Shown one piece after another: positions 51,006-60,785 of a stretch of DNA of 64,000 nucleotides. This DNA comes from Lysobacter_C viscosus (GTDB lineage: Bacteria > Pseudomonadota > Gammaproteobacteria > Xanthomonadales > Xanthomonadaceae). The position numbers and the translations under genes are program-made. The notes under the pieces were generated by a model. The model saw nothing but the letters and a program-made list of their open reading frames with translations, searched no databases and was not told the DNA's origin. The stretch's first letter is position 1, and each line of letters starts with the position of its first letter. Location of the stretch: contig NZ_JBJMAV010000002.1 of the NCBI RefSeq assembly GCF_046600715.1, positions 62,001 through 126,000 of the forward strand. Reading direction: 5' to 3'.

Positions 51006-54000
51006 TCAGAACTCGTAGCGGAAGGTCGCAAGGATCGACCAGCGCGAGACTACGCGCGGTACGCGGCCTTCGTACGTCCGCAGGTTCTGCCACTCGGGAT
51101 TGCCGTCACGATTGACCAGCTGGTACACGTACCCGCCGTCTTCGGTGATCCCACCCAGGCGCGCCAGGTAACGGCTGTCGAAGCCACCGATCTCCTCGGT
51201 GATGCCCCAGTCGCTGTTGAGCATGTTCAGGAAGTTGTAGATGTCCAGGCGGACGATCGACTTGTGGTCCCTGAAGAAGCCCGGCAGTTCCTGCTGGATG
51301 CCCAGGTCGACCTGGTTCACCCACGGCAGGCGCGTTTCGTTGCGACCGGCGATCTTGCCCCGGTTAGCCTGCAGGTACGGGTTGCGCGAGATGAACTCGT
51401 GGAACGCCGCGATCTGGTCGGGCGTGGCGGTCCCGTAGCTCACGTTCGGGTCGTTGACCATCGGGATGTACGCCGGATCCTGGAAGATGCCGTCGCCGTT
51501 GACGTCGCCATTCAAGAGCCAGGTGTACGGCAGGCCGTCGCGCCCGGTGTAGAAGGCGCTGATGCTGGTCTTGTAGTCACCGAAGAACGCATGCTCCCAG
51601 CCCAGCGAAGCCTTCAGCGAATTGCGGATCTCGCGGCTGGCGGTCGTGGCAATCTCCTGGTTCGGGTTCACGCGCGACACGAACTGGTAGCTCGACCACG
51701 CCTGCGAGCTGGCATCGGAGCCGACTTCCTTCGCGCGGGTGTAGGTGTAGCTCAAGTTGCCGTACCAGCCGTCCGCCATCGGCTTGTCGAGCGAGAACGT
51801 CACCGAGGTGGAGCCGCCCTTGTCGGTGTTGGTCAGTACGGTCGAGTTGGTGGTGTAGTCGGGGTTGGCGCCGCAGTTGGCGTTGCTGCGTGACGTGTTG
51901 CCCAGGTCACACCAGTAGCTGTTGCGACCGTCCGCCAGCGTGCCCTGCGCCTGGCCGATGTTGATCGCATTGTAGAACGCCGCATCGCGTGCCTGGATGC
52001 TGGTCAGTTCGGCCGAACCGATCAGCCCGTACCACGGCAGTTCGGCGTCGTAACCCAGGGTCGCCTTGACCACGGTCGGCAGCTTGAAGTCAGGGTCGAT
52101 GGTGTCGATCTGGCGCAGTGCCGAGCCACTAGCCGGGACGTTCTGGTCGTACGGGTCCGGGCTGAAGGGGACGGTACCCGGGTCAAAGGACCGGTAGGAC
52201 AGCGACGTCACGCCGCCATTGTTCTGGTACGGGTTGGCCAGCCACACGAACGGCGGCACGCTCTGGAACGCGCCGATGCCGCCGCGAAGCTGCGAGTAGC
52301 GCGGCGTGTCGAACATGTAGTTGAACGAGAAGCGCGGCAGGATGACCTTGTTGTCCGAGCCCAGCTTGTAGTCGTTGCGGTAGCCGAACGCTTCCTCGAA
52401 ACCGGGGCTCAGCTCCGGCGCCTTGTCGGCCTTGGGGATGTTGACGCGCACGCCATAGGCAATCGACAGGTTGGGGCTGACCTGCCAGGTGTCCTGCAGG
52501 AACGGGCTGAACTGGCTGTAGACCAGCGCAGCGGCGGTGTCGTTGACGCCGAAGCCCGGTGCCGGTGCACGCAGGTTGTAGACGTCGTAGTTGCCGGCGG
52601 CGAAATCCTCGAGGCTTTCGAACACGTAGGAACCGTGCAGGTCGCGGCCGTAGAGGTTGAACACGTCGTGGCGCATGTAGTCGAAGCCGCCCTTGATCGT
52701 GTGGTCACCCGCGTAATAGGTGCCGAACACGTTGGCCGTCAGGCGGTCGGTGTTGATCTGGTTCTCGTGGCGGTTGTTGTCCTCGCCCAGGAAGATGGAG
52801 CCGCCGTTGGCGACCTCGATCTCGACTTCCGGCTGGTCGATCTCGTTGCCGTTGACCTGGTCGAACTTCTGCTGGCTCAGCTTGATCTCGGTGGAGAAGT
52901 TCTCCGACCAGTCGCTGAACAGCTGCAGCGAGGTGTTCTTGGTGATGTTGTCGATGTTGTACCAGTGGCTGCTGAGCACCACGTTGAAGGGCCGGTCGTC
53001 GTAGGGCGACGGGCGGAACTCTTCGGTCTGCTGGTAGGTGAGGCTGGCGCGCTGGTAGTCGGTGATGTTCCAGTCCAGCTTGCCCAGGTAGCGCTTGTTG
53101 TTGAGGTTGACGCCCGACAGGCCGTAGATGCCCGGCTGCAGCCCCAGGTCCTCGGCGATCGAGATCGCGCGCTGCACGTCGTCGGCGGTGACGTCGCCGT
53201 TGGCGATGCCGTCGGAGCTGCCGGCGCCGCCGAAGTTCTTGATCTCCTGCTCCTCGTATGAGGCGAAGAAGAACAGCCGATCCTTCAGCAGCGGGCCGCC
53301 GACCGTGGCACCGATCGTGGTGTCGGTGTCAAAGCCGGTGTAGTCCTCGCCGTCGAGCTTGCCCATCAGGCTGTCGGCGTCGCGCAGCGCGTAATAGACC
53401 GAGCCGTGGAACTCGTTCGTGCCCGACTTGGTGACCGCATTGACCGTCGCGCCCACCGTATCGGAGGCCACGTCGTAGTCGGCGACCTTGAGGTCGTAGG
53501 CATCGATGGTGTCGATCGAGATCGGGGTGCCGATGTAGGGCAGGCCGTTGGCGTTGAGGCCGAACGGGTCACCCTGCGACATGCCGTCGACCGAGATGTT
53601 GTTGTAGCGGTTGTTGACGCCGGCAACCGAGATCGAACCGTTGCCCGGGTCGATCACCTGGATGCGCGGATCGAGGCGCGCGACGTCGTCCAGCGAGCGG
53701 TTGCCCTGCGGCGTCAGTTCCAGCTCGCGGCCGCTGACCGCGGTGCCCACGCCCTTGTTGTCGGAGCTGAAGACATCCAGCCCGGCGGTGCCCACCACGG
53801 CAATCGTATCCAGCGTCGTCACGTCACCGGCCAGGTCGGCGTTGACGGTGTTGACCTGGTTGAGGTTGAGGTAGACGCCTTCCTGGGTGTCGGTCCCGGC
53901 GCCGGACTGCACGGTGACCGTGTACGGACCACCCACGCGCAGGCCGCGGGCGTTGTAGCGGCCGTCTTCGCCAGTGACCGCGCGGCTTACAGTGCCGGAC

Positions 54001-54170
54001 TCGACGTGGACGATGGTGACTTCGGCACCGGCCACGGGCTCGCCGCCGGCGCCGACGACGCGGCCGCCGATACCGGCGGAGGTGCTCTGTGCGAACGCGG
54101 GCGCGGTAGCAAGGGCGGCGAGCAAGCCAAGCGTGAGCCGGGAGAGCCGGACGCGGTTCGGATGGGTCAT
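51006..54170 (-). CDS. Oar-like TonB-dependent outer-membrane receptor
   Basis: 1054-aa receptor. A signal peptide (LTLGLLAALATAPAFAQ) is followed by a carboxypeptidase-regulatory-like beta-sandwich (GGRVVGAGGEPVAGAEVTIV, EDGRYNARGLRVGGPYTV). The plug comes next (RNRSLDDVARLDPRIQV-like block, YNNISVDGMSQGDPFG, VNAVTKSGTNEFHGSVYY), then a large barrel ending in the aromatic terminus ILATFRYEF. Such proteins, named after Myxococcus Oar, are numerous in Xanthomonadaceae and take up unknown substrates or export adhesins. It stands alone, flanked by a 270-bp upstream region and a terminator. Confidence 0.92.
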   Translation of the reverse strand: MTHPNRVRLSRLTLGLLAALATAPAFAQSTSAGIGGRVVGAGGEPVAGAEVTIVHVESGTVSRAVTGEDGRYNARGLRVGGPYTVTVQSGAGTDTQEGVYLNLNQVNTVNADLAGDVTTLDTIAVVGTAGLDVFSSDNKGVGTAVSGRELELTPQGNRSLDDVARLDPRIQVIDPGNGSISVAGVNNRYNNISVDGMSQGDPFGLNANGLPYIGTPISIDTIDAYDLKVADYDVASDTVGATVNAVTKSGTNEFHGSVYYALRDADSLMGKLDGEDYTGFDTDTTIGATVGGPLLKDRLFFFASYEEQEIKNFGGAGSSDGIANGDVTADDVQRAISIAEDLGLQPGIYGLSGVNLNNKRYLGKLDWNITDYQRASLTYQQTEEFRPSPYDDRPFNVVLSSHWYNIDNITKNTSLQLFSDWSENFSTEIKLSQQKFDQVNGNEIDQPEVEIEVANGGSIFLGEDNNRHENQINTDRLTANVFGTYYAGDHTIKGGFDYMRHDVFNLYGRDLHGSYVFESLEDFAAGNYDVYNLRAPAPGFGVNDTAAALVYSQFSPFLQDTWQVSPNLSIAYGVRVNIPKADKAPELSPGFEEAFGYRNDYKLGSDNKVILPRFSFNYMFDTPRYSQLRGGIGAFQSVPPFVWLANPYQNNGGVTSLSYRSFDPGTVPFSPDPYDQNVPASGSALRQIDTIDPDFKLPTVVKATLGYDAELPWYGLIGSAELTSIQARDAAFYNAINIGQAQGTLADGRNSYWCDLGNTSRSNANCGANPDYTTNSTVLTNTDKGGSTSVTFSLDKPMADGWYGNLSYTYTRAKEVGSDASSQAWSSYQFVSRVNPNQEIATTASREIRNSLKASLGWEHAFFGDYKTSISAFYTGRDGLPYTWLLNGDVNGDGIFQDPAYIPMVNDPNVSYGTATPDQIAAFHEFISRNPYLQANRGKIAGRNETRLPWVNQVDLGIQQELPGFFRDHKSIVRLDIYNFLNMLNSDWGITEEIGGFDSRYLARLGGITEDGGYVYQLVNRDGNPEWQNLRTYEGRVPRVVSRWSILATFRYEF

Positions 54171-54304
54171 TACAGTGGCCTCGATGACGTGATAACGGCC
54201 GGGCGACGGCACGCAACAGGTGCGCCCGTCGTCCGAACGATGGAAAAAACGAGTGGATGGTGCTGGTGTAGCCCCCACCCTGGCGCGGCTCCGTCCCCGC
54301 CGGG

Positions 54305-54321
54305 GTTAACGACAGTTTAAC
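54305..54321 (-). promoter_or_regulatory. Inverted repeat in the promoter region of the Oar-like receptor
   Basis: GTTAA and TTAAC lie seven bases apart in an otherwise GC-rich 270-bp gap, about 135 bp before the receptor start. On the reverse strand CTGTCA and TTAAAC are 18 bp apart and could be a promoter overlapping the repeat. Both assignments are by eye. The rest of the 54171-54442 gap shows nothing recognisable. Confidence 0.35.
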
Positions 54322-54442
54322 AGGCTAGTGGGAATACATGACAGGCCGATGACAGCAGTCATGGTATGGACCCGCTACCGCGGCACCCGCGCCGTCCGGC
54401 AAGCCCCCCGGGCCGGCCCCGCACCCGGCGGGCCAGTGGGCC

Positions 54443-55042
54443 TCAGGGCGGGGCGAACTGCAGATAGGTGCCGAGACCGTCCAGGAACATCTGGACCGAG
54501 ATGGCGACCAGCAGCATGCCCATCAGGCGCTCCACCGCGGTCAGCACGCGCCGGCCCAGGATCCGATACAGCAGCGGGGCGGCAAACAGGATCGCGGCCG
54601 TGGCGCCCCACGCCATCATCAGGGCAATGCTCCAATCGACCAGGCGACCCGGATCCTCGCTGCCCATCAGCATCACCGCGGCCATGCCCGATGGCCCGGC
54701 CACCAGGGGGATCGCCATCGGGACGATGAACGGCTCACCGTCGGGCAGTTCGCCCATCAGGCCCTCCGGCGGCGGGAAAATCATCCGGATGCCGATCAGA
54801 AACAGCACGATTCCCCCGGCGATCGAAACCGATTCCTGCCGCAGGTGCATGACCTCCAGCGCGTACTTGCCGCCCCACAGGAACAGCATCAGCACGCCCA
54901 GCGCGATGAGCAGTTCGCGAGCGAGCACGATGCGCTGTCGCTCGGGCGGCAGGGTACGCAGCAGGCTCAGGAAAACCGGGACGTTGCCCAGCGGGTCCAG
55001 GATGATGAATAGCAGCAGTGCCGCGGAGATGATGTCGGTCAC
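54443..55042 (-). CDS. MarC-family integral membrane protein
   Basis: 199-aa protein with six predicted transmembrane helices. The N-terminal LLLFIILDPLGNVPVFLSLL and the repeated MAIPLVAGPSGMAAVML (a conserved P-L-x-x-G-P segment) are MarC signatures. The function of the family is unresolved; it was once linked to multiple antibiotic resistance but is not thought to cause it. It starts at GTG, overlapping the stop of the upstream SDR gene (GTGA), so the two are translationally coupled. Confidence 0.92.
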   Translation of the reverse strand: MTDIISAALLLFIILDPLGNVPVFLSLLRTLPPERQRIVLARELLIALGVLMLFLWGGKYALEVMHLRQESVSIAGGIVLFLIGIRMIFPPPEGLMGELPDGEPFIVPMAIPLVAGPSGMAAVMLMGSEDPGRLVDWSIALMMAWGATAAILFAAPLLYRILGRRVLTAVERLMGMLLVAISVQMFLDGLGTYLQFAPP

Positions 55043-55788
55043 GGCGCGGGACTCCAGACTTCCCCGCGGTGCACGGCCCCGGCGCCGGACAGCAACGTGA
55101 CGCAGGCCGGCGCGTAGTCGGCGGCATCGCGTGCGCGCCGGTCGTGCTCATCGACGTATGCGCGCGAACGCAGGTGCGTCCGCATGGGCCCCGGGCGCAG
55201 CCCGGCGACGCGCACCGGGCCATTGTGCAACTCGGCATGCAGCATCCCCAGCAATGCCTCCAGGCCATGCTGCGCGATCCCGTATCCGCCCCAGTAGGCC
55301 CCACCGACCCGGCCCGGGTCATCCACGACGAAGACCACCGATGCATCCCGGGCCTGCGAGAGCAGCGGCAGGCACGCCTGGGTCAGCCACCAGCGCGCGG
55401 TCAGGTTGACGTGGATGGCACGTGCGAACGCCGCCGGGTCGGTCTGCGCCAGCGGCGTGAGGCCCGGGAACTCCGCGGCGCAATGGAGCACCCCATCGAG
55501 TCGACCGAACTCGGCCTGCACGGTCCCGGCGAGCCGCACATAGTCGTCAGGCGCGGCACCTTCGAGGTCGAGCGGGTAGATCGCGGGCTCCGGGCCGGCC
55601 GCGGCCACCGCATCGTAGAGCCGTTTCAGCTTCGGCACCTTGCGACCCAGCAGGACGACAGTGGCGCCCGCGGACGCACACGCAACGGCGGCAGCGCCGC
55701 CCAGCCCGCCATGGGCTCCGGCGACCAGCACCACGCGGCCGTCCAGCGACCGCGCCCCCACTTCGGACTCCTGCGGTGCCGCGGCCAT
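55039..55788 (-). CDS. YciK-like short-chain dehydrogenase with lost catalytic residues
   Basis: 249-aa SDR-fold protein. The nucleotide-binding motif is AGAHGGLG (23-30), and LDGVLHCAA and HVNLTARWWL follow the YciK pattern. At the active site the usual Tyr-x3-Lys is Y169-GIA-Q173, so the catalytic Lys is Gln, and the usual Ser lies at an Asp (VVDDP, 156-157). The protein is therefore unlikely to be a normal oxidoreductase; it may bind a nucleotide or act structurally. It is the middle gene of a grxD-SDR-marC unit with TAATG and GTGA overlaps. Confidence 0.8.
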   Translation of the reverse strand: MAAAPQESEVGARSLDGRVVLVAGAHGGLGGAAAVACASAGATVVLLGRKVPKLKRLYDAVAAAGPEPAIYPLDLEGAAPDDYVRLAGTVQAEFGRLDGVLHCAAEFPGLTPLAQTDPAAFARAIHVNLTARWWLTQACLPLLSQARDASVVFVVDDPGRVGGAYWGGYGIAQHGLEALLGMLHAELHNGPVRVAGLRPGPMRTHLRSRAYVDEHDRRARDAADYAPACVTLLSGAGAVHRGEVWSPAP

Positions 55789-56108
55789 TACCTGGCCTGG
55801 ATCTCGCTGACCATCCGGGCAAGCTCACCGGACTCGAACAGTTCCTGGGTGATGTCGGAACCACCGATCAACTCGCCGTTGATGAACAGCTGGGGGTAGG
55901 TCGGCCAATTCGAGAAGCGCGGCAGGTTGGCGCGGATCTCGGGCTCTTCGAGCACGTTGACGGTGTGCATCTGGGTGGCCCCGGCGTCGCGGAGCACCTG
56001 CACTGCACGGCTGGAGAAGCCGCACATCGGAAACTGTGCCGTGCCCTTCATGAAAAGCACCACCGGATGGCTGTCGACCTCAGCCTGGATCCGTTCGAGC
56101 ACGGACAT
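55788..56108 (-). CDS. grxD: Monothiol glutaredoxin, Grx4 type
   Basis: 106-aa monothiol glutaredoxin with the CGFS active site (FPMCGFSSRAVQVL) and the glutathione-binding WPTYPQLFINGELIGGSDI segment. Proteins of this type carry or deliver [2Fe-2S] clusters. The start MSVLERIQAEVDSHPVVLF matches the family. Its stop codon shares a base with the start of the SDR gene, making it the first gene of a three-gene unit; sodB is divergent from it. Confidence 0.95.
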   Translation of the reverse strand: MSVLERIQAEVDSHPVVLFMKGTAQFPMCGFSSRAVQVLRDAGATQMHTVNVLEEPEIRANLPRFSNWPTYPQLFINGELIGGSDITQELFESGELARMVSEIQAR

Positions 56109-56294
56109 CGGAACACTCCTGCAATGGACCGTTGCCCGGCATTGACGGCCCGGCAACGAGGCGTGGGATTAGAATGCGGCATTGTAATCCTTCGCATCCC
56201 CGAGGTTGCCGGCCCTCGCCTTCGACCCGGGGTTTCGCGCCCCCCAAGCCAGCTTCCGACGTGCAAGCGTCCACCCCCAAAAGGAGCCCGCCAC

Positions 56295-56873
<579 letters not shown>

Positions 56874-56893
56874 CGCAGCGAACCACGCGCAAG

Positions 56894-56927
56894 ACGACGG
56901 CCGGGTTTCCCGGCCGTTTTGTTTTTT
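56894..56927 (+). terminator. Intrinsic terminator of sodB
   Basis: GACGGCCGGG and CCCGGCCGTT form the stem around TTT, followed by TTGTTTTTT. It lies about 20 bp past the sodB stop codon. Confidence 0.85.
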
Positions 56928-56980
56928 ACGATTTGGGCCGTGCGCCGCACGTCCATCAGGGACACGCGGCGATAAGGGGC

Positions 56981-58126
56981 TCAGCCGCCGCGCAACCGGT
57001 CCACCGCTGGCGCAACCTGTGTACCCCGTTCCAGCCTGTCCCCGAGCCGCACGAGGGCCTCGGCCAGGGTGTCGGGAGAATCCGATCGCACGGTTGCGTG
57101 GCCTACCTTGCGCCCAGCACGTGGTGACTTGCCGTAGTCATGCCAATGTCCGCCGTCCTCGGCCAGCACCGGCCCGGCATCGGGCAACCCACCAACCCAG
57201 TTGAGCATGCACGCGTGCCCCAGGTTGGAGGTACCACCCAGAGGCACCCCGAGTACCGCCCGCAGGTGGTTCTGGAACTGGCTGGTCTCGGCACCTTCGA
57301 CGGTCCAGTGCCCTGAGTTATGGACGCGCGGCGCCAGCTCGTTGGCCAGCAGCTCGCCGCCGTGGCAGAACAGCTCCAGCGCGAAGACGCCGACATAGTC
57401 GAGAGCCTCGGCCAACCGTCGTGCATGGTCGAATGCCGCATCCTGCAGGCGCGTGTCGACCCGGGCCGGCGCAAGGCTGACCGAGAGCACGCCATCGACG
57501 TGCCAGTTTTCCGTCAGCGACCAGGTCTTGAACTCGCCCTCGCGGCCACGCACCGCCACTACCGACAGCTCGCGATCGAACGCGACGAATGCTTCCAGGA
57601 TCAGCCCGACGCTATCGGCCTGTGCGCCAAGCGCGGTCCACGCCGCGTCCATGTCCTCGCGGGTCCGCAATCGGAACTGGCCCTTGCCGTCGTAGCCCAG
57701 GCGTCGGGTCTTGAGGATGCAGGGCAAGCCGATGACCTCGACGGCACGCTCCAGCGCGTCACGCGAATCGACCGCCTCGAAAGGCGGCACCGGGATGCCC
57801 AGCTCCTGGAACAGCGACTTCTCGGCCAACCGGTCCTGCGCCACGGCCAGCGCGCGCGGGCTGGGGAAGACCGGCACCCGCTCGGCCAGCCAACGCGCCG
57901 ACTCGGCCGGTACGTTCTCGAAATCGAAGGTCACCACGTCCACTTTCGAGGCGAATTCCGAAAGTGCGCGTTCGTCCCGCCAGTCGCCCACGATCAACGG
58001 CGCGAACTGGCCGGCGCAGGCATCGACCACGGTGTCCATTACCAGGAATCGAAGCCCCAGCGGTGCGCCCGAGAGCGCCATCATGCGCGCCAGCTGGCCG
58101 CCACCCAGGATTCCAACCGTCGTCAT
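56981..58126 (-). CDS. purK: N5-carboxyaminoimidazole ribonucleotide synthase
   Basis: 381-aa ATP-grasp enzyme that carboxylates aminoimidazole ribotide in purine synthesis. The N-terminal VGILGGGQLARMMALSG, the ATP-grasp LKTRRLGYDGKGQ and LANELAPRVHNSGHWT blocks are intact. The start MTTVGILGG is preceded by GGAGGA. It lies 23 bp after purE, whose product performs the next step, and the two form an operon. Confidence 0.97.
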   Translation of the reverse strand: MTTVGILGGGQLARMMALSGAPLGLRFLVMDTVVDACAGQFAPLIVGDWRDERALSEFASKVDVVTFDFENVPAESARWLAERVPVFPSPRALAVAQDRLAEKSLFQELGIPVPPFEAVDSRDALERAVEVIGLPCILKTRRLGYDGKGQFRLRTREDMDAAWTALGAQADSVGLILEAFVAFDRELSVVAVRGREGEFKTWSLTENWHVDGVLSVSLAPARVDTRLQDAAFDHARRLAEALDYVGVFALELFCHGGELLANELAPRVHNSGHWTVEGAETSQFQNHLRAVLGVPLGGTSNLGHACMLNWVGGLPDAGPVLAEDGGHWHDYGKSPRAGRKVGHATVRSDSPDTLAEALVRLGDRLERGTQVAPAVDRLRGG

Positions 58127-58149
58127 CGCATCCTCCCCGTCCGCACCTT

Positions 58150-58653
58150 TCACCGCCGCGGGTCGTCGTTGTCGGCGACATCGCGGGTCTGGCGTTCGCG
58201 GAAGGCCGCCAGTGCAGACGCAACCTCCGGCAGGTAGGGCGCCAGCATCGCCGCAGCGAACAGCGCGGCGTTGGCAGCACCGGCATTGCCGATTGCGAAT
58301 GTCGCAACGGGTATCCCTGCCGGCATCTGCACGATCGAGAGCAGCGAATCCATCCCGTTGAGCGCCTTGGACTGCACCGGTACGCCCAACACCGGCACCG
58401 CGGTCTTGGCTGCAAGCATGCCCGGCAGGTGCGCGGCGCCGCCGGCGCCCGCGATGATCGCGCGCAGGCCACGCGCGGATGCGCTGGAGGCATACTCGAA
58501 GAGGGCGTCCGGCGTACGGTGGGCGGACACCACACGAACCTCGTGGGGCACGCCAAGCGATGTCAGCCGGTCGGCGGCGTGCTGCATCGTGTCCCAGTCC
58601 GAACGCGAGCCCATTACGATGCCGACGAGCGGCGCGGGCGCTGTGTCTGTCAT
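58150..58653 (-). CDS. purE: N5-carboxyaminoimidazole ribonucleotide mutase
   Basis: 167-aa enzyme that moves the carboxylate of N5-CAIR to C4 in purine synthesis. GIVMGSRSDWDTMQ, VVSAHRTPD, GAGGAAHLPGMLAA and VPVLGVPVQSKALNGMDSL are class I PurE signatures. It precedes purK in the same direction. The start MTDTAPAPLVG is preferred over an ATG six codons earlier, which would add unconserved residues. Confidence 0.97.
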   Translation of the reverse strand: MTDTAPAPLVGIVMGSRSDWDTMQHAADRLTSLGVPHEVRVVSAHRTPDALFEYASSASARGLRAIIAGAGGAAHLPGMLAAKTAVPVLGVPVQSKALNGMDSLLSIVQMPAGIPVATFAIGNAGAANAALFAAAMLAPYLPEVASALAAFRERQTRDVADNDDPRR

Positions 58654-58788
58654 GGTTCGACCTTGCGGCAAAACGTTATTCTACCGGCCCGCATGGCATC
58701 CGGCAGCGCTGTCCTCGCCCGGCCAGCCGGCCGAGCCGCCCAGGCTGGGCCCTGCCATGCCACCTGATCCCCCGACCCGCGAGGCACC

Positions 58789-59058
58789 ATGGACCGCAAG
58801 CTGCTTGACCTGCTCGTCTGTCCGACCACCCGGCAACCGCTGCAGCGACTGGACGCGACCGCTCTGGCGGCGCTGAATTCGGCGGCGGCGGCGGGCACCC
58901 TCCGCAAGGCCGACGGCACCCCCCAATCCGGGCCGGTGCGCGAGGCTCTGGCGACGCGCGACCACCGGCACGTCTACCGGCTGGACGACGGGATCCCGGT
59001 GCTACTGGCCGAGGAGGCGATCATTACCGTTGGCGTGGCCGGCTTCCCCGGGGCATGA
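58789..59058 (+). CDS. Trm112-family zinc-ribbon-like protein
   Basis: 89-aa protein. LLDLLVCPTTRQPL near the N-terminus and the C-terminal DGIPVLLAEEA are the conserved ends of the Trm112p-like family. In bacteria the Cys set is often incomplete, as here where only one Cys is seen, so zinc binding is unlikely. The insertion TLRKADGTPQSGPVREALATRD is longer than usual. Its stop overlaps the nadC start (ATGA). A role as a partner of a methyltransferase is known only for eukaryotic relatives. Confidence 0.85.
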   Translation: MDRKLLDLLVCPTTRQPLQRLDATALAALNSAAAAGTLRKADGTPQSGPVREALATRDHRHVYRLDDGIPVLLAEEAIITVGVAGFPGA

Positions 59059-59942
59059 GCAGCATGCCCGCGGCGCCGGACCCGGCGGACGTCGCGCAGG
59101 ACGTCAGCCGCGCGCTCCAGGAAGACCTCGGAACCGGGGACGTCACCGCGGCACTGCTTCCCGATACCCCTGATACCGCCTACCTGCTGTGCAAAGAGGA
59201 GGCGGTGGTGGCCGGCCGGCCGTGGTTCGATGCGTGCCACCGCTCGCTCGACCCGGAGGTCGATATCCAATGGGCCGTGGGGGAAGGCGACCGGGTCGCT
59301 GCCGGCACGGTAATGGCCACACTGCGCGGCCGAACGCGCGCGCTGGTCAGCGCCGAGCGCGCATCGCTCAATTTCCTGCAGACATTGATGGCGACGGCTA
59401 CTGAAACCGCCCGCCATGTCGCGGCCGTCCGCGGCACGGGCACGCGCATCCTGGACACCCGCAAGACGATTCCGGGACTTCGCCAAGCGCAGAAGTACGC
59501 GGTCCGGGTGGGCGGCGGCCACAACCATCGCATGGGCCTGTATGACCAGGTAATGCTCAAGGAGAACCACATCCGCGCGGCGGGCAGCCTACCGGCCGCC
59601 ATCCACGCGGCGCGCAGGCTGCACCCCGGCCTGCCACTGATCGTGGAAGTGGAGGACTTGGCAGAACTCGCCCAGGCGCTGGCTACGGGCTGCGACCGGG
59701 TCCTGATCGACGATTTCACCGCACCGCTGCGGCGTGAAGCGGTCCGCATGGCGCGCTCAGCCCCCTACAGCGGTGCAATTCCGTTGGAAGCATCCGGTGG
59801 ATTGACCCTGGAAGATCTACGGGCCGTGGCCGCGGACGGGGTGGACTTCATTTCCATCGGCGGGCTGACCAAGCACGTGCGCGCGATCGACCTGTCGCTG
59901 AAGCTGGGACGGCCGGCAATGGATGCCCCGGCCGCGCTCTAG
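59055..59942 (+). CDS. nadC: Nicotinate-nucleotide pyrophosphorylase (carboxylating)
   Basis: 295-aa quinolinate phosphoribosyltransferase of the de novo NAD pathway. Substrate-binding arginines and lysines lie in ERASLNFLQTLMATAT, DTRKTIPGLRQAQKYAV, GGGHNHRMGLYDQVMLKENH and IPLEASGGL. DEDLGTGDVT-like N-terminal motif is present as QEDLGTGDVTAALLP. It overlaps the upstream Trm112-like gene by four bases and the convergent FHA gene by four bases at its end. Confidence 0.96.
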   Translation: MSSMPAAPDPADVAQDVSRALQEDLGTGDVTAALLPDTPDTAYLLCKEEAVVAGRPWFDACHRSLDPEVDIQWAVGEGDRVAAGTVMATLRGRTRALVSAERASLNFLQTLMATATETARHVAAVRGTGTRILDTRKTIPGLRQAQKYAVRVGGGHNHRMGLYDQVMLKENHIRAAGSLPAAIHAARRLHPGLPLIVEVEDLAELAQALATGCDRVLIDDFTAPLRREAVRMARSAPYSGAIPLEASGGLTLEDLRAVAADGVDFISIGGLTKHVRAIDLSLKLGRPAMDAPAAL

Positions 59943-60709
59943 GTCAGCAACCAGGCCAGCACGCCCACGCCGACGAGCACCAACACGCCGACCCAAACCG
60001 TGCGAGGCGCGGGCAAGGTACGCCGCTCTCCGTCCTCGCGGCCGGCTGCACGTACGCCACCCACCAGACGGAACCGCAGGGTATCGAAGGCGATCTCGTC
60101 CCCTGCCCCGACCAGGCCGCGCGACACCCGTCGACCATTGATGAAGCTGCCGTTGCTCGAACCCATGTCTTCCAGCAGCAGGCCATCGTCGGTGGGCATC
60201 AGGCGCGCGTGCATGCGCGAGAGCCCCGAGTCCTCGAAGGACAGCGTGCACTCGGGCGCGCGACCGATGGTCATCGCGCCGGTGACGGCAATGCTCCGCC
60301 CGAAGGCGCTGCCACCGACCCCGCGCAGTGCGTACTTGGGCATTGCAGGCCGCAGTGTCGTCGCCCCGAGGTCGTCATTGGCTGGCGTCATCACGGCCTC
60401 TGCCGCCCCGCGGGGCTCGGGCGCGGCGGCACCGATTCCGGCGAGGCGCGCGACCACGCCGCCCAGGTCCACGCTGTCGCCGGGGCGCAGGGAGATCAGG
60501 CCCTCGACCTGCTGGCCATTGACGCTGATGGGGGTGCCCTCCGGCACGTCGAGCATCACACCCTGCGCGGTGACATGCAGCCGACAGTGCTGGGGATTGA
60601 CGCCGGGCCGGTCGATCACCACGTTGGCAGCGGGGTCCGACCCCACCCGGTTCACCCCAAGGCCCAACAAGACTTGTGGGTGTTCGCCACCCGGGAATAC
60701 CAGTTTCAT
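59939..60709 (-). CDS. Tail-anchored protein with tandem FHA-type domains
   Basis: 256-aa protein with two forkhead-associated-type domains. The first has NRVGSDPAANVV and HCRLHVTAQG; the second is clearer, with MTIGRAPECTLSF, SGLSRMHARL and DMGSSNGSFINGRRV, the phosphothreonine-binding residues Arg, Ser and Asn being present. A single C-terminal helix (VWVGVLVLVGVGVLAWLLT) would anchor it to the inner membrane with the domains in the cytoplasm. Its partner kinase is not adjacent; the Ser/Thr kinase in this window is 34 kb away. Confidence 0.85.
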   Translation of the reverse strand: MKLVFPGGEHPQVLLGLGVNRVGSDPAANVVIDRPGVNPQHCRLHVTAQGVMLDVPEGTPISVNGQQVEGLISLRPGDSVDLGGVVARLAGIGAAAPEPRGAAEAVMTPANDDLGATTLRPAMPKYALRGVGGSAFGRSIAVTGAMTIGRAPECTLSFEDSGLSRMHARLMPTDDGLLLEDMGSSNGSFINGRRVSRGLVGAGDEIAFDTLRFRLVGGVRAAGREDGERRTLPAPRTVWVGVLVLVGVGVLAWLLT

Positions 60710-60785
60710 TGATCAACCCCCCTGAGGTGGTGGAGTGTGGCCGAGGATGCTTGCGGCGTCAGCACAGCGGCGTCACATTTAGAGG

